Shown one piece after another: positions 54,278-62,837 of a stretch of 64,000 bases of DNA. How positions within the stretch are numbered: the stretch's first letter is position 1; each line of letters starts with the position of its first letter. The notes beneath the pieces were generated by a model that did not search any database, was not told the origin of the DNA, and saw nothing but the letters and a program-made list of their open reading frames with translations. This stretch comes from JAFAGX01 sp035623255 (GTDB taxonomy: Bacteria > Acidobacteriota > Terriglobia > Terriglobales > Acidobacteriaceae): the NCBI GenBank assembly GCA_035623255.1, contig DASPTU010000004.1, positions 1 through 64,000 of the forward strand. Direction: 5' to 3'. A program made the position numbers and the translations under genes.

Positions 54278-55702
54278 ATGCGAATCCTGCTCCAATTTGT
54301 CGCGCACCAATCTTCATTGCAGCGCGCCCGGCTTGAATATGCCTTCCGTTTGTTCTGCGCAATCTACGGACATGAACCGGTGATCGACGACATGCGCGAG
54401 CAATCCGCAGACGTGATGCTGACGTACGAGCCAGATGCTGGCACACGTAATTGCATTCGTATTACAAATGTCGACCTCATTCGAGCTCTGCATCAGCCGG
54501 CGCCCAAGCCAATCCCCTATTCGCAAGGGGATGAGATGACGGTTTTATTCCATGCTCCGGTGGCCGGATGCGAGCCGGACTGGCTAGCAGAGATCTTTGA
54601 GTGGGTATCGTGTGCCGATGAATACAGCTGCGCAGAGCACGATTCCGTAGGACGAGTTCCGTTTTCCGCGTCCTACATTGGCCGCCACGGGCTGAACCCG
54701 CGTAAGCCTTATGCGGCGGTAGCGATGGCGTTCTTGCAGCGTGCAATTGTTCGAATCAAGCCACAGGCTCCGCTTCGGCCTGACAGTCCTTGCTTGGCGC
54801 AACATATTGTCGTCAACACTCACGACGTTGATTTCCTTCCCACGCATGCGACGGTGAGCGGTTATCGTTTGGCCAAAAACGCCCTGATCTCTTTATCGTT
54901 GCACCGGACCGTGCAAGCGGCAGTGCAGCAAGCAAAGCGAGCTTTCGGCCTCGCAGTGGGCGGACAAGATCCCCTCAACCAGATCGGCTCTGTCGCTGAA
55001 CGCGAGCGGGAACGCCAGACCACGGCGAGCTACTACCTCCTCGGTCGCCGCGGACATCGTCGTGACGGCAACTACTCGCTGCTGGAGGCTACTACGACCA
55101 TGCGCAGGTTGCGAGACTGCGGTATGGAAGTGGGAGTTCACGGTTCATACCGGTCTATTGAAAAGCCAGACGGCCTTGCCATCGAGTTCGAGCAATTCCG
55201 TGAGTTGGGCTTTTCCCCGGTTGGTAGTCGGCAGCATTGGCTGCGTTTCAGAATTCCGCAGTTGGTGCGAAGTGTACAAACTGCAGGTGCTGCTTACGAC
55301 ACGTCCATTGGCTGGCCGGACCATGCCGGATTTCGAGCAGGCGCCTGTTTCGCATTCCCGCCATACGATTTCGATCACGAGGCCCCAGCGAAGTTCCTGG
55401 AGATCCCCTTGGTATTGATGGACCGTGCTGCGCTTGCATTGTGCAAGCACAACGGCAATTGTCGCGACGATGTTGCGGAAACGCTGGAGGCAAGCCGGCG
55501 CTACGGTTGGGGTGGTATCTCCATTCTGTGGCATCCGACAGCATTTGGAGGCGGGCAATATCCGGCGGAAGTGGGCGATCTCTTCTGGAGGTTGCTCGAC
55601 AGCGCGCGAGAACGTGACGAAGTATGGATGAGTGGTGCTTCTTTCCTGCGCAATGTCTGGCAGCGATATCAAAGTGTAGGACTCTTGGCGACGCGAGGAT
55701 AG
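54278..55702 (+). CDS. polysaccharide-deacetylase-like protein
   Basis: 474 residues. The N-terminal 150 resemble a domain that often precedes such deacetylases in polysaccharide loci. The NodB-like core has metal-binding H182-D183-V184-D185 (NTHDVDFLP), H288 in GVHGSYRS and a late His in LWHPTAF. It could remove acetyl groups from an amino sugar in the polymer or repeat unit. No signal peptide or membrane helix is clear, so a cytoplasmic or membrane-face location is likely. No strong ribosome site precedes the ATG. Confidence 0.78.
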   Translation: MRILLQFVAHQSSLQRARLEYAFRLFCAIYGHEPVIDDMREQSADVMLTYEPDAGTRNCIRITNVDLIRALHQPAPKPIPYSQGDEMTVLFHAPVAGCEPDWLAEIFEWVSCADEYSCAEHDSVGRVPFSASYIGRHGLNPRKPYAAVAMAFLQRAIVRIKPQAPLRPDSPCLAQHIVVNTHDVDFLPTHATVSGYRLAKNALISLSLHRTVQAAVQQAKRAFGLAVGGQDPLNQIGSVAERERERQTTASYYLLGRRGHRRDGNYSLLEATTTMRRLRDCGMEVGVHGSYRSIEKPDGLAIEFEQFRELGFSPVGSRQHWLRFRIPQLVRSVQTAGAAYDTSIGWPDHAGFRAGACFAFPPYDFDHEAPAKFLEIPLVLMDRAALALCKHNGNCRDDVAETLEASRRYGWGGISILWHPTAFGGGQYPAEVGDLFWRLLDSARERDEVWMSGASFLRNVWQRYQSVGLLATRG

Positions 55703-55704
55703 CC

Positions 55705-56784
55705 ATGAATTCAGTTGTGGAAATAGAAACTCCCGAAAAAATGGACACCAAGCTGTCGGAGCAAACCGACGGGCCCGGGCTTTCAGTATCAGCGGGCGGC
55801 GATGTCAGCTCGGATGGTGGCGCGGGCACCTTGCGTTACCTCCGGCCCGATGAACTAACCACCATCTGGGACGCGCTCGTTGATATCTCCCCGCAAGGCT
55901 CACCTTTTGTGCGCTCCTGGTGGCTCAACGCTATCGGAGGAACAGTCAAGGTTCTTGGATATTTCAAAGGTGGAAGCCTGATCGCAGGCATCCCTCTCTA
56001 TTCCGAAAAGCGATTTGGTATAACCGTTTACACGATGCCAAAGCTGACTCAGACCCTGGGGCCGGTGCTGGCGTCCTCGCCAGGCAAGCAGGTTGCGGCC
56101 CTTTGGCAGGAAATGGAAGTGTTAAGTGCGTTCGCGAAGGAACTGGCAAAATTTCGTGTTTTTTTTCAGGCATTCCATCCTTCGCTGCACAATTGGTCAC
56201 CTTTCTACTGGAATGGATTCAGTCAAACCAGCCGGGCGACGCAGGTACTCGATTTGACCGCACCTGACAAACTTTGCGAGCGCATGGCAAAAGGGGCACG
56301 ACGCCACATTCGCAAAGCTGAACGTCATGGAATCGTTATCGAGCCATGTAGCCCTGACGAATTGTGGCAGGCCGAGGAGAAAAGCTTCTTGCGCCAGGGA
56401 ATGAAGGTGCCGCACTCGGTTGAATACCTGCGAAGTTTGCACGAAGCTGCTGCAGCCAACAATGCCGGCGGATCCTTCGCCGCTTTCGACGGACAGCGGA
56501 GAATGCATTGCGCTTGCTTCGCGGTGTGGGATCGCAATCGCGCCTACACAGTTGCAAGTGGAGCAGATCCGGAGCTCCGCGACAGTGGCGCGCATTCCCT
56601 GCTGACGTTGTATCTGGCAAGACTCGCAGCCGACAAAAGTCCAGTTCTCGATTTTGCCGGCTCAATGTTGCAGCCGGTTGAATTGTTCCTGCGTAGCTTC
56701 GGTGCGGTGCAGATGCCCTACAACTGGGTCATGAAATTTCCCTTGTGGGTGAACTTATACCTGGTAGCCAGACATAAGATCTAA
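55705..56784 (+). CDS. GNAT/FemAB-like acyltransferase
   Basis: About 359 residues. After a variable 35-residue start, SPQGSPFVRSWWLNAIGG and GYFKGGSLIAGIPLYSEKR open the first domain. The second carries CERMAKGARRHIRKAERHG, DELWQAEEKSF and FAAFDGQRRMHCACFAVWDRNRAYTVASGAD, the BioF2/FemAB-type pattern of acetyltransferase_6. FemAB relatives are regular members of exosortase-linked polysaccharide loci; the substrate is unknown. Start chosen at the ATG two bases after the deacetylase stop; the frame runs 27 codons upstream inside that gene. Confidence 0.72.
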   Translation: MNSVVEIETPEKMDTKLSEQTDGPGLSVSAGGDVSSDGGAGTLRYLRPDELTTIWDALVDISPQGSPFVRSWWLNAIGGTVKVLGYFKGGSLIAGIPLYSEKRFGITVYTMPKLTQTLGPVLASSPGKQVAALWQEMEVLSAFAKELAKFRVFFQAFHPSLHNWSPFYWNGFSQTSRATQVLDLTAPDKLCERMAKGARRHIRKAERHGIVIEPCSPDELWQAEEKSFLRQGMKVPHSVEYLRSLHEAAAANNAGGSFAAFDGQRRMHCACFAVWDRNRAYTVASGADPELRDSGAHSLLTLYLARLAADKSPVLDFAGSMLQPVELFLRSFGAVQMPYNWVMKFPLWVNLYLVARHKI

Positions 56785-56912
56785 ATCTCCGGCAGTGGAT
56801 GGTTTCAGCCGATTCCCCGACCTGGAGCTTTGGAACGGCATGGTCCTGAGGCAGTATCGCAACGCCCACCGCCTTGGGGAAATTCTGCTGGATACGAATT
56901 ACTGTACAGGCG

Positions 56913-59009
56913 CTACTGCCAAGGCCAGGGTTGGTCCGGCGATCCATATTGGTAGGCGCCAATGTCCCAGGCACTCCCGGAGGGAAAGGGACGTTTGCCA
57001 CCGTCGATATCAAAGGACGGGCCACCAACGCTGGTGCCGGAGTGGATTGCGGGGCTGCCAGCTTGTAACTCGTAATTGCCTTCGCCGTTGGATTGCCAAT
57101 CGACAAAGATCGTTCCGGAATTTGGATCGACGTTCGTGATGCTTCCGCTGATGCTGGCATTGCCATTCAATGCTGAACTGACGTTGCTGGGCTGGTTTCC
57201 ATAGAGGAGATTGTCGGTGATGGAGTTATTCGAACCGTAGTTCTGAACAGCATCAATTCCGTAGCCGTGCCCATCGTAGCCCGGTCCGTTATAAACCAAA
57301 ATATTGTTGTTGATCAGGTTGTTGTTGCTGGTTCCGGAACTACCTCCGGTGCCGATCATCACTCCGCCGCCACATTCGAAGATGGTGTTATTGACAATCG
57401 TGGAGTTGCTGACCTCGTGCCCTTGCTCGACTCCCCATCCGGCGCAGTGGAATACCAAGTTATTGCTGATCACGTTGTAATAGGTGTGGACGTAAATTCC
57501 GTGAACATACAACGAATCTTGATGTCCCTTGCCGCTGGCATCGATGTTATACACCAGATTGGCGTCCGCAGTCGTATAGGCGGAGCCATTGTCCACGTTA
57601 ATTCCGGCGCCGCCATTGCCGACGCATCCTGAGCACTGAATGTCATGGACTCTGTTGCCCTGAATGAGTCCGTTGCTGCCGGTCCACTCGATCCCAATCC
57701 GCGTATCGGGTGCGGACGAAGTTATGTCGAATCCTTTGACAGCCACATAATTCCCGCTCTGCGTCCACACCATGTCGCAGGTGCTGGTGCATTCAATGAC
57801 GGCACCGAACTGAACCTGGGAAATGTAGCGAATCGGCGAGGATGCGGTACCGCTGGTTCGGGTGGAAATCGGACCACTGTACGTGCCAGGTTCCACCCAC
57901 ACTGTGGAACCCGGGCCGGCTTGATTGCTCGCATGTTCGATCGAAGCCCAGGGATGACACGCCGAGCCATCATTGCCGTCGCTGCCGGACTCAGCAACGT
58001 AATATTGTCCGGTAGCTGGCCCGGCAGAAGACAGTTTTACCGTTGCGTTCGCCGCGACCGAACTGTCATACACGCTAATGGCGGTGACCGTCACACCGCT
58101 CTGGGAAGAGCAAGCGGGGGCCGCATACAAACCGTTCGCAGAGATAGTGCCCAAGCTCGAATTTCCCCCGGAGACGCCATTAACCGACCATCTGACTGCA
58201 GTATTCGTCGTCCCGCTGACTGTTGCGGAAAACTGTTCGGTGTTCATGCCGGTGACCGTCGCGCTCGGAGGTGAAACCGAGATCGAGATGGGTGCGGATG
58301 TAGCGGACACTGTCACCTGCGCCGACGCCGACAGTGACGGGTCTGCAACACTCTGGGCTGCCACTGTTACTGGAGATGCGGGAGCAGACTGTGGAGCACT
58401 ATAGAGGCCGCTCGACGTGATGGTTCCGTATTTGCCATTGCCACCCGAGACGCCGTTAACAAACCAAGTCACTGCAGGGCTGCTGGTGCCGTTCACCGTC
58501 GCACTGAATTGCTGAGACTGATCGGCCTGCAGGGTCACCTGAGTTGGAACAATGCTGATGGCGGCTGCTTCGCCGGATCCGGACATAGCGATGGACTGGT
58601 TGCCGTTGAATGATGCATTCGTCTCGATGCTTAAGGTCGCCTGAGCTGCACCAGATTGAACAGGAGTGAAATCCAATGTCAGTTGCGACTGTCCCGAGGC
58701 AGGGATCGTAACTGCGCCACTCCAGTTCTTGAGCTGGAATGATGCGGAGCCACTCAGCAAAGCGGACTTCAGCACCAGGTCAGCATTGCCAGTATTTTGG
58801 ATGGCAAGCGTTTTCGTAGCAGTGCTGTTGAGTGGCTCGCTGCCAAACGCGATCGACGAAGGGGTTATCACTAAACTCGGTGCCGGGTTTGTGTTTTGAG
58901 TGGCAGGCTGGGTGTTCGATATGCCTTGACAACCAAGGAGTAATGCGGTCATCAGCAGTGCCAAGGCAACACTCGTGATCTGAGACAGGTGAGGGAGGCG
59001 AGTTTTCAA
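56913..59009 (-). CDS. lipoprotein with choice-of-anchor/Ig-like repeats and a parallel beta-helix
   Basis: 698 residues on the strand opposite to the rest of the locus. The start is a TTG with GGAGAAG upstream. Lipobox LLLGC (Cys 27). Then an anchor-D-like domain (about 45-150, ITPSSIAFGSEPLNS), two Ig-like/BIG2-type repeats each containing NGVSGGN and TISANGLYAAP-like pieces, and a C-terminal right-handed beta-helix (about 340-690) opening YYVAESGSDGNDGS and ending with DIDGGKRP and WDIGAYQYG. Beta-helix proteins of this kind include polysaccharide lyases and epimerases; no catalytic motif could be fixed. The C-terminal domain is paralogous to its divergent neighbour. Confidence 0.85.
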   Translation of the reverse strand: MKTRLPHLSQITSVALALLMTALLLGCQGISNTQPATQNTNPAPSLVITPSSIAFGSEPLNSTATKTLAIQNTGNADLVLKSALLSGSASFQLKNWSGAVTIPASGQSQLTLDFTPVQSGAAQATLSIETNASFNGNQSIAMSGSGEAAAISIVPTQVTLQADQSQQFSATVNGTSSPAVTWFVNGVSGGNGKYGTITSSGLYSAPQSAPASPVTVAAQSVADPSLSASAQVTVSATSAPISISVSPPSATVTGMNTEQFSATVSGTTNTAVRWSVNGVSGGNSSLGTISANGLYAAPACSSQSGVTVTAISVYDSSVAANATVKLSSAGPATGQYYVAESGSDGNDGSACHPWASIEHASNQAGPGSTVWVEPGTYSGPISTRTSGTASSPIRYISQVQFGAVIECTSTCDMVWTQSGNYVAVKGFDITSSAPDTRIGIEWTGSNGLIQGNRVHDIQCSGCVGNGGAGINVDNGSAYTTADANLVYNIDASGKGHQDSLYVHGIYVHTYYNVISNNLVFHCAGWGVEQGHEVSNSTIVNNTIFECGGGVMIGTGGSSGTSNNNLINNNILVYNGPGYDGHGYGIDAVQNYGSNNSITDNLLYGNQPSNVSSALNGNASISGSITNVDPNSGTIFVDWQSNGEGNYELQAGSPAIHSGTSVGGPSFDIDGGKRPFPSGSAWDIGAYQYGSPDQPWPWQ

Positions 59010-59291
59010 CGTTCTTCTCCAGTTTTCTCGATTCTGATAAGCGTGCGGACACGTCTAGTGTCAGACGTTCACGCTTGTTGCGGTACATCTCGGAAGTGGC
59101 GTGTACTAACTGGCCAAAAATCTCTACTGCTGAAACTGCGGTGCTGCTTGGTGAGACTCAGGAAAACTTACGATTATGCGGTTGCTGGTGACTAGCAGAT
59201 AACGTACTTGGAATGTATGGATAGCATCTTCGATTAAGAGTCGTCAACGGTTTGAGAACCTGGTTTTCCTCACCTCAAGAATCGAAAGTAC
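59010..59291. other. divergent promoter region between two beta-helix genes
   Basis: About 280 bases separating two paralogous genes that point away from each other, so both promoters must be here. No consensus -35/-10 pair or palindrome stood out on reading either strand. Confidence 0.4.
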
Positions 59292-60560
59292 ATGATCGTC
59301 TCGTCGATTTCGTACAAGAGATTGCTCAACAACAAATTAAGGATCGTTCACCTGACCGCTCTTGCATTGTTGTGTTTTGCAACACATCCAGTGATGGCCA
59401 TGGGCAACCGCCTGTCTCACAGTTCGAAGTCGACCAATCGCGTCGAGTGCTATGTTGCGCCCAATGGAAACGACATGTGGGATGGTTCGAGTACACGGCC
59501 ATGGGCGACGCTACAACATGCTGCCGGGAACGCTACGGCAGGCGAAACTATCCATGTTGCTCCCGGAAACTATGCTGGCCCCGTTTTGACTTCGCGAAGC
59601 GGACTTCCTTTCGCTCGCATTCGCTTCATCTCAGACAAGCAGTGGGGTGCGGTAATTCGCAGCCACGCCTCGCGCGCGACTTGGGTGAACGATGGCGATT
59701 TTGTCGACATCGTCGGATTTGACATCAGCGGTGACGGCGCCATCGGAATCCTCAATCGTGGATCGAATGTGCGAATCATCGGCAATCATGTCCATCACAT
59801 CGCTTCTCGCGGATGCGATGGCAATGGTGGTGCGGGCATTTTGAATGGCAGCTACTCAGCCAGCGACGATGACGTAATTGGGAATGTGGTTCACGATATC
59901 GGTGAGCCGAACAAGAGTTGCCCGCGTGTGCACGGGATCTATCACTCAAATGTTCGAGGACGAATTCTGAATAACATCAGTTACAACAACGAGGGATATG
60001 GGATTCATCTCTGGCATGCCGCAACTGACGTGACCATTGCGAACAATCTTGTCTTCAACAACCGCAATGGCGGCATCGTGGTTGGCGCTGGCGATGCTCC
60101 TTTCGATAGTTCTCCACTTCACCCCGCAGATCGCGTTCTGGTGACCAATAACATTGTTGTTTACAACCACAATCGTTATGGCATCGAGGAGTTGGGTGTG
60201 ACCGGCCCGAACAACACGTTCGTCGCTAACCTCGTGTATGGAAATCAGTTTGCAGATTGGAAACTGCAGAGCGGGCGGCAGTTCGGAACAATTACCGAGG
60301 ATCCCCATTTCATTGCCTATAAAGATGATGGCAGCGGGGATTATCACCTTTCGACCGCCAGCCCGGGAATTGGGAAAGCAAGCACGAACGGAGCGCCGAT
60401 CTTCGATATCCAGGGATATGTGCGTCCCGACCGCGGCGCATGGGATATAGGCCCGTACCAGTCAGGCGCAGACAATAAAAGCACGTGGCCACCAGAAAGC
60501 TGCTTCCCTGATTGTGATTTACGCCAGGTTCGCCAAGAACTGAGAACCCCTCAAAACTAA
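59292..60560 (+). CDS. secreted right-handed parallel beta-helix protein
   Basis: 422 residues. A signal peptide (about 1-36, LLCFATHPVMAMG) precedes a beta-helix with CYVAPNGNDMWDGSSTRPWATLQHAAG, repeated asparagine-ladder turns (NNISYNNEGYGIHLW, ANNLVFNNRNGGIVV) and the end motif DIQGYVRPDRGAWDIGPYQ. It shares domain order and end motif with the beta-helix half of the lipoprotein next to it, and lacks its Ig-like part. This fold acts on or binds polysaccharide; enzymatic activity is not evident. It is followed 18 bases later by the amidotransferase gene, suggesting it belongs to the right-hand part of the locus. Confidence 0.82.
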   Translation: MIVSSISYKRLLNNKLRIVHLTALALLCFATHPVMAMGNRLSHSSKSTNRVECYVAPNGNDMWDGSSTRPWATLQHAAGNATAGETIHVAPGNYAGPVLTSRSGLPFARIRFISDKQWGAVIRSHASRATWVNDGDFVDIVGFDISGDGAIGILNRGSNVRIIGNHVHHIASRGCDGNGGAGILNGSYSASDDDVIGNVVHDIGEPNKSCPRVHGIYHSNVRGRILNNISYNNEGYGIHLWHAATDVTIANNLVFNNRNGGIVVGAGDAPFDSSPLHPADRVLVTNNIVVYNHNRYGIEELGVTGPNNTFVANLVYGNQFADWKLQSGRQFGTITEDPHFIAYKDDGSGDYHLSTASPGIGKASTNGAPIFDIQGYVRPDRGAWDIGPYQSGADNKSTWPPESCFPDCDLRQVRQELRTPQN

Positions 60561-60578
60561 ACGAAGGAATCAACTGCT

Positions 60579-62543
60579 ATGTGTGCGATTGCGGGAATCT
60601 GTAATTCGACAAATGCTCCCGTCAATATTCAGTTGCTGAAAGACATGATTGCGATGCTCCGGCATCGCGGCCCTGATGAATGGGGTATTCACTCCGATGC
60701 CGGAATCGGCCTGGCGAACGCTCGGCTGAGCATTATCGATCTCAACCGTGGTCATCAACCGCTTTGCAACGAAGATGGGAGTATCTGGATCACGTTTAAC
60801 GGCGAAATCTTTAACTTCGTTGAACTCCGAAAAGAACTCATCTCGCGGGGCCATATATTTTCGACCCACTCTGACACGGAGGTCATTCTTCATCTCTACG
60901 AGGAGAAAGGAGAAGATTGCTTTCGCGATCTGAACGGTCAATGGGGCCTGGCAATTTGGGACGCGCGAGAACGCAAACTGCTGCTTTCGCGAGATCGCCT
61001 TGGCGTGCGGCCAGTGTTCTATACGCAGGTCGGGGACAACCTGATTTTCGGCTCCGAGATGAAAGCCCTGTTCGTAAATCCCGCGGTCGGGCGCGAAATC
61101 GATTTAGTTGGATTGGATCAGATTTTCACTTTCTGGTGCACGCTCCCGCCGAGGACCATCTTCAACAACATTCTCGAACTCCCTCCCGGCAACACCTTGA
61201 CCTTTAAAAATGGCCAGATCAGCGTTCATCCGTATTGGCATCTAAGCTTTGACTCGCCTGAGCAAACTCCTGCCGATGATGCTTGCATTGAACAATTAAC
61301 TGCACTGCTCAACGATGCCGTCCGCATCCGACTTCGTTCTGATGTTCCAGTCGGCGCATACCTCAGCGGAGGACTAGACTCAACCATCGTCACAGCCCTT
61401 ATCAACCAGGTTAGTACAGAGCAGCTTCGAACTTTTTCTGTCGCCTTCACTTCTGAAGACCTCGACGAAAGAGCCTATCAGCAGGAGGCAGTCCGTTTTC
61501 TTCAAACCAGGCATGAGCAGATGGAGTGCGGATATGAGGACATTGTTTCGGTCTTCCCTGATGTGATCTGGCATACGGAAAAACCTGTGATCCGCACCGC
61601 GGCTGCTCCACTGTATTTGCTGTCACAACAAGTGCACGACCAGGGCTACAAAGTCGTGCTGACGGGAGAAGGCGCCGACGAAATTCTGGGCGGTTACGAC
61701 ATTTATAAGGAAGCCAAGGTCCGTCGTTTCCTGGCAGCACAGCCGGGGTCGCCACAACGGGCCAAACTCCTGCGGCGGCTCTATCCCTATCAGAGCAACC
61801 TCCAGAGGATGCCAGACGCTTACTTGCGACTTTTCTTCCGCGCCACGGCCCAAGACATCAAAGATCCCTTCTTCTCGCATATGCCGCGCTGGGAGCTCAC
61901 GTCACGCCTAAAAACGTTTTTCTCTGACGATGTGAAGTCAGAACTGGCTGACCACGATGTCATTGCGGAACTGTTGGCCCAGCTTCCCGTCGCTTATTTC
62001 GATTGGGATAGTTTTTGCCAGGCGCAATACTTGGAAACAAAGTATCTGCTACCTGGTTACATCTTGTCATCGCAAGGTGATCGAGTTGCTTTGGCCCATG
62101 CTGTAGAGGCCCGCCATCCCTATCTGGATTATCGACTGGTAGACTTTGCCAGTACGTTGCCGCCGCGCCTCAAGATGAAAGCCCTCAACGAAAAGTACAT
62201 CTTGAAATGTGCTTTTGGACATCTGGTGCCTAAGACGATCCTGAAGCGGCCCAAACAACCTTATCGATCGCCGGATGGCAGAAGCTTCTTCGCTGGATTC
62301 GGCCCTGATTACCTCATGCAAGTACTGACGCCCGAACGAATCTCTGCCGACGGCATCTTCGATCCCTGGGCAGTTTCAAAATTGATCGGCAAGTTCAGGG
62401 CAGGTGAGGCCATCGGAGTCAAAGATGACATGGCACTCGTAGGAATTCTCTCTACACAGCTTGTCCTGGACCAGTTCATCACAAAATTTCAACGTGGAGG
62501 ATCGTTGTGCACCGAAAACATGCAGAGCTGCGCCGTTTCATAA
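60579..62543 (+). CDS. glutamine-hydrolysing asparagine synthase-type amidotransferase
   Basis: 654 residues. The catalytic Cys is C2 (MCAIAGI), which fixes the start because the initiator Met must be removed. The glutaminase domain runs to about 215, with RHRGPDEWG and FNGEIFNFVELR. The synthetase domain has the PP-loop SGGLDS (263-268), the second pyrophosphate-binding region GEGADEILGGYD and HPYLDYRLVDF. The same class includes amidotransferases of exosortase-linked polysaccharide loci that amidate a sugar acid; this is the likelier role beside an ACP and an acyl ligase. The ACP gene starts inside its last codons (37-base overlap). Confidence 0.9.
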   Translation: MCAIAGICNSTNAPVNIQLLKDMIAMLRHRGPDEWGIHSDAGIGLANARLSIIDLNRGHQPLCNEDGSIWITFNGEIFNFVELRKELISRGHIFSTHSDTEVILHLYEEKGEDCFRDLNGQWGLAIWDARERKLLLSRDRLGVRPVFYTQVGDNLIFGSEMKALFVNPAVGREIDLVGLDQIFTFWCTLPPRTIFNNILELPPGNTLTFKNGQISVHPYWHLSFDSPEQTPADDACIEQLTALLNDAVRIRLRSDVPVGAYLSGGLDSTIVTALINQVSTEQLRTFSVAFTSEDLDERAYQQEAVRFLQTRHEQMECGYEDIVSVFPDVIWHTEKPVIRTAAAPLYLLSQQVHDQGYKVVLTGEGADEILGGYDIYKEAKVRRFLAAQPGSPQRAKLLRRLYPYQSNLQRMPDAYLRLFFRATAQDIKDPFFSHMPRWELTSRLKTFFSDDVKSELADHDVIAELLAQLPVAYFDWDSFCQAQYLETKYLLPGYILSSQGDRVALAHAVEARHPYLDYRLVDFASTLPPRLKMKALNEKYILKCAFGHLVPKTILKRPKQPYRSPDGRSFFAGFGPDYLMQVLTPERISADGIFDPWAVSKLIGKFRAGEAIGVKDDMALVGILSTQLVLDQFITKFQRGGSLCTENMQSCAVS

Positions 62544-62800
62544 CCAATAATTTCTTGTATGGCCGGGATTGCAGCTTTCGCGATGATGAGTCTTTTCTGG
62601 AGATGGGAATTATCGACTCCACCGGCCTGCTGGAACTAATCAATTTCCTCGAAAAGCGTTACGCAATCCAAGTACAAGATGCGGACCTCGTCCCCGAAAA
62701 TCTCGATTCCATAGATCAGCTGTGTCAGTTTATCGAGCGCAAACTTGAAAGGCCTGGCCAGACACCCGCTTGCTCGGCATTGCAAGGCCAGGCGATTTAG
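62507..62800 (+). CDS. acyl carrier protein
   Basis: 97 residues with the phosphopantetheine Ser S38 in GIIDSTGLLEL, preceded by FLEMG as usual. Starts at GTG with GGAGG six bases upstream, overlapping the amidotransferase end by 37 bases, so it is translationally coupled. The C-terminal tail after about residue 80 is Pro/Gln-rich and not part of the domain. Its carrier role fits an acyl or amino-acyl group passed to the polysaccharide with the ligase that follows; FabB-type partners are not nearby. Confidence 0.88.
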   Translation: MHRKHAELRRFITNNFLYGRDCSFRDDESFLEMGIIDSTGLLELINFLEKRYAIQVQDADLVPENLDSIDQLCQFIERKLERPGQTPACSALQGQAI

Positions 62801-62837
62801 CTGTTCGGCAGGGTGGCGCACTCGGAAAGGAGGATCT

